Shown here: positions 60,871 through 64,000 of the stretch, piece by piece
Numbering within the stretch: the stretch's first letter is position 1
Layout: each line of letters begins with the position of its first letter
Source: DASQFQ01 sp963722815
GTDB taxonomy: Bacteria; Actinomycetota; Thermoleophilia; Solirubrobacterales; Solirubrobacteraceae
Direction of reading: 5' to 3'
Length of the DNA: 64,000 nt
NCBI GenBank assembly: GCA_963722815.1
Contig: CAVROM010000003.1
Coordinates: 558,001 to 622,000 of the forward strand
Notes under the pieces: generated by a model
What the model was told of the DNA's origin: nothing
The model's input: the letters and a program-made list of their open reading frames with translations, nothing else
Database searches by the model: none
Made by a program: the position numbers and the translations under genes

Positions 60871-61601
60871 TCGGCATGGTGCTGGCGGCGGGGGCCGGGC
60901 GGAGGCTCGAGTCGCTGACGGAGGACCTCCCCAAGACGCTGCTGCCGGTCGACGGCGACCGCACGATCCTCGACATCGCGCTCGGCAACCTCCGCCGTGC
61001 GGGGATGGAGACGGTGGTGGTGGTCACCGGCTATGCGGCCGAGCGGATCGAGGAGCGCCGCGAGGCGCTCGAGCGGCGTCACGAGGTGTCCATCGAGACC
61101 GTCTTCAACTCGAAGGCGGAGGAGTGGAACAACTGCTACTCGCTGTGGAGCGCGCGCGAGCACTTCGCGCGCGGCGTGCTGCTGTGCAACGGCGACACCG
61201 TGCACCCGCCCGAGGTCGAGGAGCGGCTGCTGGCGGGCCGCGGCCACGCGGAGGTCGTGCTCGCGCTCGACGACGCCAAGACGCTCGGCGAGGAGGAGAT
61301 GAAGGTCCTCCTGAACGGCCACGGGCTGCTGCGCGGGATCAACAAGGCGCACGACCCGGCCGAGGCGGCCGGCGAGTACATCGGGCTGACGCTGATCGAG
61401 CCGGAGGCCTCCGACAAGCTGGCCGAGGCGCTGCAGGCGACCTGGGAGCGCGATCCCCAGCTCTACTACGAGGACGGCTTCCAGGAGTACGCCGACCGCG
61501 GCGGCCGCGTCGGGGTCGCGTCGGTGGGCGGGCTCGAGTGGGTCGAGGTCGACGACCAGCGCGACCTGGACAAGGCGCGGGAGGTGGCGTGGCGCTGCTG
61601 A
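60867..61601 (+). CDS. Nucleotidyltransferase for a sugar- or polyol-phosphate (CDP-activating type)
   Basis: About 244 residues. N-terminal nucleotide motif IGMVLAAGAGRRLESLTEDLPKTLLPVDG, VVVTGYAAERIEERRE, NCYSLWSAREHFARGVLLCNGDTV and ALDDAKTLGEEEMKV are typical of LicC/inositol-1-phosphate cytidylyltransferase-like enzymes. The likely reaction is CTP plus an alcohol phosphate giving CDP-alcohol. ATG 60876 would cut the first strand; CTG 60867 overlaps the previous stop as CTGA and fits family N-termini. It supplies the donor for the two CDP-alcohol phosphotransferases of the operon. Confidence 0.9.
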   Translation: MIGMVLAAGAGRRLESLTEDLPKTLLPVDGDRTILDIALGNLRRAGMETVVVVTGYAAERIEERREALERRHEVSIETVFNSKAEEWNNCYSLWSAREHFARGVLLCNGDTVHPPEVEERLLAGRGHAEVVLALDDAKTLGEEEMKVLLNGHGLLRGINKAHDPAEAAGEYIGLTLIEPEASDKLAEALQATWERDPQLYYEDGFQEYADRGGRVGVASVGGLEWVEVDDQRDLDKAREVAWRC

Positions 61602-62647
61602 GCCGGATGGTCGGGGCGCCCCTGACCATCGACATCGGCCCCGGCGCCGTCGCCGGGCTCGCGCCGCTGCTCGCCGACCGCCGCATCTCCAGCGGCGGCC
61701 ATGTGGCGATCGCGGTCGGGCCGGGGCAGGGCGAGGAGATCGCCGAGGTGCTGCGCCCGCAGCTCGCCAACGCCGAGATCTGGATGGTCGAGGGCGGCAC
61801 CGTCGAGGCCGCCACCGAGCTGCGCGGGCGCCTGCGCTCGGGCTTCTTCGACGCCGTGGTCGGGATCGGCGGCGGCAAGACGCTCGACACCGCCAAGCAC
61901 GCTGCCTCGCTCTCCGGGCTGCCGATGGTGGCCGTCGCCACCTCGCTCGGCCACGACGGGATCGCCTCGCCGGTGTCGTCGCTCGAGGAGGGTGGGCGCA
62001 AGGCCAGCTTCGGCGTGCAGATGCCGATCGCGGTGGTGATCGACCTCGACTACGTGCGCGCCAGCGACCCGTCGATGCGGCGCTCCGGGATCGGCGACGT
62101 GGTCTCCAATCTCGGCGCGATCGCCGACTGGTGGCTGGCCGCGCGCGAGCGCGCCGAGCCGGTCGACGGCCTGGCGGTGACGTTCGCCCGCACTGCCGCC
62201 ACCTCCGTTCTCCACCGCGAGGACGGGATCGACGACGACGACTTCCTGATCGCGCTGGCCGAGGCGCTCGTGCTCTCCGGCCTGGCGATGGTCGCCGCGG
62301 GCTCCTCGCGCCCGTGCTCGGGCGCCGACCACGAGATCCTCCACGCGATCGACCATCTCTACCCGGGCACCGCGCAGCACGGCGAGCTGGCGGGCGTCGG
62401 CAGCCTGTTCACATCCTGGCTGCGGGGCGACGACAAGATGGCGCGCGACATCGACGCCTGCCTGACGCGCCATGAGCTCCCCCGCACGCCCGCCGACCTC
62501 GGCCTCTCGCTCGAGCAGTTCGGTGCGGCGGTGGTCGACGCGCCGGCGACGCGGCCCGACCGCTACACGATCCTGGAGCACCTCGACCTCTCGGAGGGGG
62601 AGGTGGGGGACCGCGTCCGCGCGTACGCAGAGGCCTTCGGTCGCTGA
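61589..62647 (+). CDS. Glycerol-1-phosphate dehydrogenase-like protein (EgsA/AraM family)
   Basis: A 352-residue group III dehydrogenase. GTG 61589, preceded by ggaggt, overlaps the previous gene by 13 bases; ATG 61607 is the alternative. Motifs: GIGGGKTLDTAKHAASL, VATSLGHDGIASPVSSL, SSRPCSGADHEILHAIDHLY and GTAQHGELAGVGSLF, the latter two with the metal histidines. These features match G1P dehydrogenases, which make sn-glycerol-1-phosphate from dihydroxyacetone phosphate, the archaeal-type stereoisomer. In this operon it could supply the alcohol phosphate for CDP activation. Confidence 0.9.
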   Translation: MALLSRMVGAPLTIDIGPGAVAGLAPLLADRRISSGGHVAIAVGPGQGEEIAEVLRPQLANAEIWMVEGGTVEAATELRGRLRSGFFDAVVGIGGGKTLDTAKHAASLSGLPMVAVATSLGHDGIASPVSSLEEGGRKASFGVQMPIAVVIDLDYVRASDPSMRRSGIGDVVSNLGAIADWWLAARERAEPVDGLAVTFARTAATSVLHREDGIDDDDFLIALAEALVLSGLAMVAAGSSRPCSGADHEILHAIDHLYPGTAQHGELAGVGSLFTSWLRGDDKMARDIDACLTRHELPRTPADLGLSLEQFGAAVVDAPATRPDRYTILEHLDLSEGEVGDRVRAYAEAFGR

Positions 62648-62648
62648 G

Positions 62649-63401
62649 CTGCGCGCCGTCTCGCAGCCGGCGCGGATCTTCGAGCGCAACTCGGGCGAGC
62701 ACTGGGCGGGCAAGCTGTACGTCCGCCGCTACTCGATCTACCTGACGCGGCTCGTGCTGCCCACGCGCGTGACCCCGAACGCGCTGACGTGGGGCATGAT
62801 CGTGGCCGGCGTGCTGGCGGCGGGGGCGCTGACCGTGCCCGGGTTGTGGGGCGCGATCGCGGCCTTCCTGCTGATCCAGGGCCAGATCCTGCTCGACTGC
62901 TCCGACGGCGAGCTCGCGCGCTGGCGGAAGCAGTCGTCGGTCGCGGGGATCTACCTGGACCGCTTCGCGCACTACTTCACCGAGTCGCTGCTGCCGATCG
63001 CGCTGGGCATCCGCGCCGACGGCGGCTGGGACTCGATCGGCGGCTACACGACCCTCGGGTGCGTGGCGGCGGTGCTGGCGCTCCTGGTGCGGGTGGAGAC
63101 GGCGCTGGTGATCGTCGCGCGCGCGGAGGCCGGGCTGCCGGTCGCGGAGGACACCGCGGCGGTGGCGGCGCCGCGCGCCTCGGGCCTCGCGCGGGTGCGG
63201 CGGATGGTCGCGTTCTTCCCGTTCTTCCGCGCCTTCGTGGCGATCGAGGCGACGATCCTGGCGCTGCTGGCGGCGATCGCCGACTCGTTCGTGGACGGCA
63301 TCCCGTTCACGCGCGGCCTCGTGATCGCTTTGGTCCCGATCGCGGCGATCACCGTGGTGGGGCATCTGGCGGCGATCCTCAGCTCGAGCCGCCTGCGGTG
63401 A
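62649..63401 (+). CDS. CDP-alcohol phosphotransferase with atypical last motif residue
   Basis: About 250 residues. ARIFERNSGEHWAGKLYVRR leads to LPTRVTPNALTW and the CDP-alcohol motif LDCSDGELARWRKQSSVAGIYLDRFAHY: the last Asp of the usual motif is His here (GIYLDRFAH). Several transmembrane helices follow (IAAFLLIQGQILL, LGCVAAVLALLVRVETAL, LVIALVPIAAITVVGHLAAIL). No ATG, GTG or TTG lies before the conserved region in frame; CTG 62649, one base after the previous stop, is the best start. It would complete transfer of the CDP-activated alcohol. Confidence 0.88.
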   Translation: MRAVSQPARIFERNSGEHWAGKLYVRRYSIYLTRLVLPTRVTPNALTWGMIVAGVLAAGALTVPGLWGAIAAFLLIQGQILLDCSDGELARWRKQSSVAGIYLDRFAHYFTESLLPIALGIRADGGWDSIGGYTTLGCVAAVLALLVRVETALVIVARAEAGLPVAEDTAAVAAPRASGLARVRRMVAFFPFFRAFVAIEATILALLAAIADSFVDGIPFTRGLVIALVPIAAITVVGHLAAILSSSRLR

Positions 63402-63429
63402 GTGAGAGCCTTCTAGCCTGAGTGCGCCG

Positions 63430-64000
63430 ATGAGCACCCCCACCGCGTCCAGGCCGCACCGCCGTGAAGACGAGTTCACGGGCGAGCGCCACGTCTTCGT
63501 GCCCCACAACGTGGGGCTGCCGCCGCTGCACTCCTACGTGCACGAGGTCTGGCGGCGGCGCGAGTTCGCCTACGAGCTCGCCCGCACGAAGCTGCGCGAG
63601 CAGAACTTCGACACGGTCTTCGGGCAGCTGTGGCTGGTGCTCAACCCGCTGCTCATGGCGCTCGTCTACTTCCTGCTGGTCGACATCATCCGCGCCGGCG
63701 GGCATCGTCACCCGGACTTCTTCGCGCACCTGGTGGCAGGCATCTTCGTCTTCCAGATCATCCAGAACGCGATGACGGTCGGGGTGCGGTCGGTGACGAA
63801 GGGCGGCCGCCTGATCCTCAACTCGGCCTTCCCGCGCGCGCTGCTGCCGCTGTCGGCCGTGATCACGGCGTTCATGCGCTTCATACCGACGATCATCGTC
63901 TACATCCCGATCCACATCGCGTCGGGGCTGCCGGTCAACCAGAACACGCTATGGGTGATCCCGATCCTGGCGCTGATCCTGTTCATGGCCTGCGGCCTCG
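63430..64000 (+). CDS. ABC-2 type polysaccharide/teichoic acid export permease, cut by window edge
   Basis: The first 190 residues are present. N-terminal soluble part: GERHVFVPHNVGLPPLHSYVHEVWRRREFAYELARTKLREQNFDTVFGQLWLVLNPLLMALVYFLLVDII, as in Wzm/TagG permeases, followed by four hydrophobic helices (LVAGIFVFQIIQNAM, LLPLSAVITAFMRFIPTIIVYIPIHIA). TAGCCT (63414-63419) lies 10 bases before ATG 63430. It would export the product of the preceding genes together with an ATPase beyond the edge. The gene continues past position 64000. Confidence 0.9.
   Translation, partial: MSTPTASRPHRREDEFTGERHVFVPHNVGLPPLHSYVHEVWRRREFAYELARTKLREQNFDTVFGQLWLVLNPLLMALVYFLLVDIIRAGGHRHPDFFAHLVAGIFVFQIIQNAMTVGVRSVTKGGRLILNSAFPRALLPLSAVITAFMRFIPTIIVYIPIHIASGLPVNQNTLWVIPILALILFMACGL

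Overview
The window is very GC-rich DNA (third codon positions almost all G or C) packed with genes on both strands. Short -10 boxes of the form TAxxxT sit a few bases before many operon-leading starts. The gene set (uvrC-rapZ-gap-pgk-tpiA-gpmI, DUF3467, System I cytochrome c maturation, a eukaryotic-type UDP-glucose pyrophosphorylase, secreted proteins with a Cys-x-GCPF-Lys domain) suggests a high-GC actinobacterium, most likely class Thermoleophilia (Solirubrobacter/Conexibacter/Patulibacter type). That placement is inferred from style and content, not from an rRNA.

Layout. 0-2.8 kb: a wax ester synthase fragment, a frameshifted small secreted protein, threonine aldolase and a secreted glycosidase. 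2.9-10.9 kb: uvrC, rapZ, lower glycolysis (gap, pgk, tpiA, gpmI) and a double VOC protein. 10.9-15.2 kb: TetR with a CoA-ligase-like enzyme, MarR, hsp20 and tgt. 15.3-20.1 kb: a kinase/lipoprotein/phosphoesterase operon on the minus strand, M48 protease, STAS protein, DUF3467 protein and rlmH. 20.06-20.26 kb: a structured non-coding repeat element. 20.3-28.7 kb: argS, an FGGY kinase, the cytochrome c maturation genes on both sides of tRNA-Gly(CCC), and secG. 28.7-37.8 kb: small oxidoreductases, an SRPBCC-ArsR module, a UDP-glucose pyrophosphorylase operon, a PAS-GGDEF protein, and tyrosine catabolism (hppD-hmgA) with a divergent AsnC regulator. 37.8-40.1 kb: two secreted-protein genes riddled with frameshifts. 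40.2-52.1 kb: a DMT transporter, aminotransferase/YihY/LigD-polymerase operon, serine hydrolase, TetR with a Baeyer-Villiger-like monooxygenase and SDR, a PAS-LuxR regulator, a second SRPBCC-ArsR module, a polysaccharide deacetylase and a membrane GGDEF protein.

52.2-64 kb is a cell-surface glycopolymer or glycophospholipid locus. It holds a GT2, two related GT4 enzymes, a sulfotransferase and a methyltransferase-like protein. A compact run follows: a degenerate nucleotidyltransferase fused to a CDP-alcohol phosphotransferase, a DUF5941-like membrane protein, an intact nucleotidyltransferase, a glycerol-1-phosphate dehydrogenase, a second CDP-alcohol phosphotransferase and an ABC-2 permease cut by the window edge. 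Together they could make a CDP-activated polyol phosphate (plausibly from sn-glycerol-1-phosphate), attach it to a lipid or polymer and export the product. This is the best candidate for an undescribed system here.

Other notable points: likely CTG starts (two in CTGA overlaps), hairpins whose stems contain stop codons, palindromic operators on core promoters, and mostly +1 frameshifts confined to a few non-essential genes.
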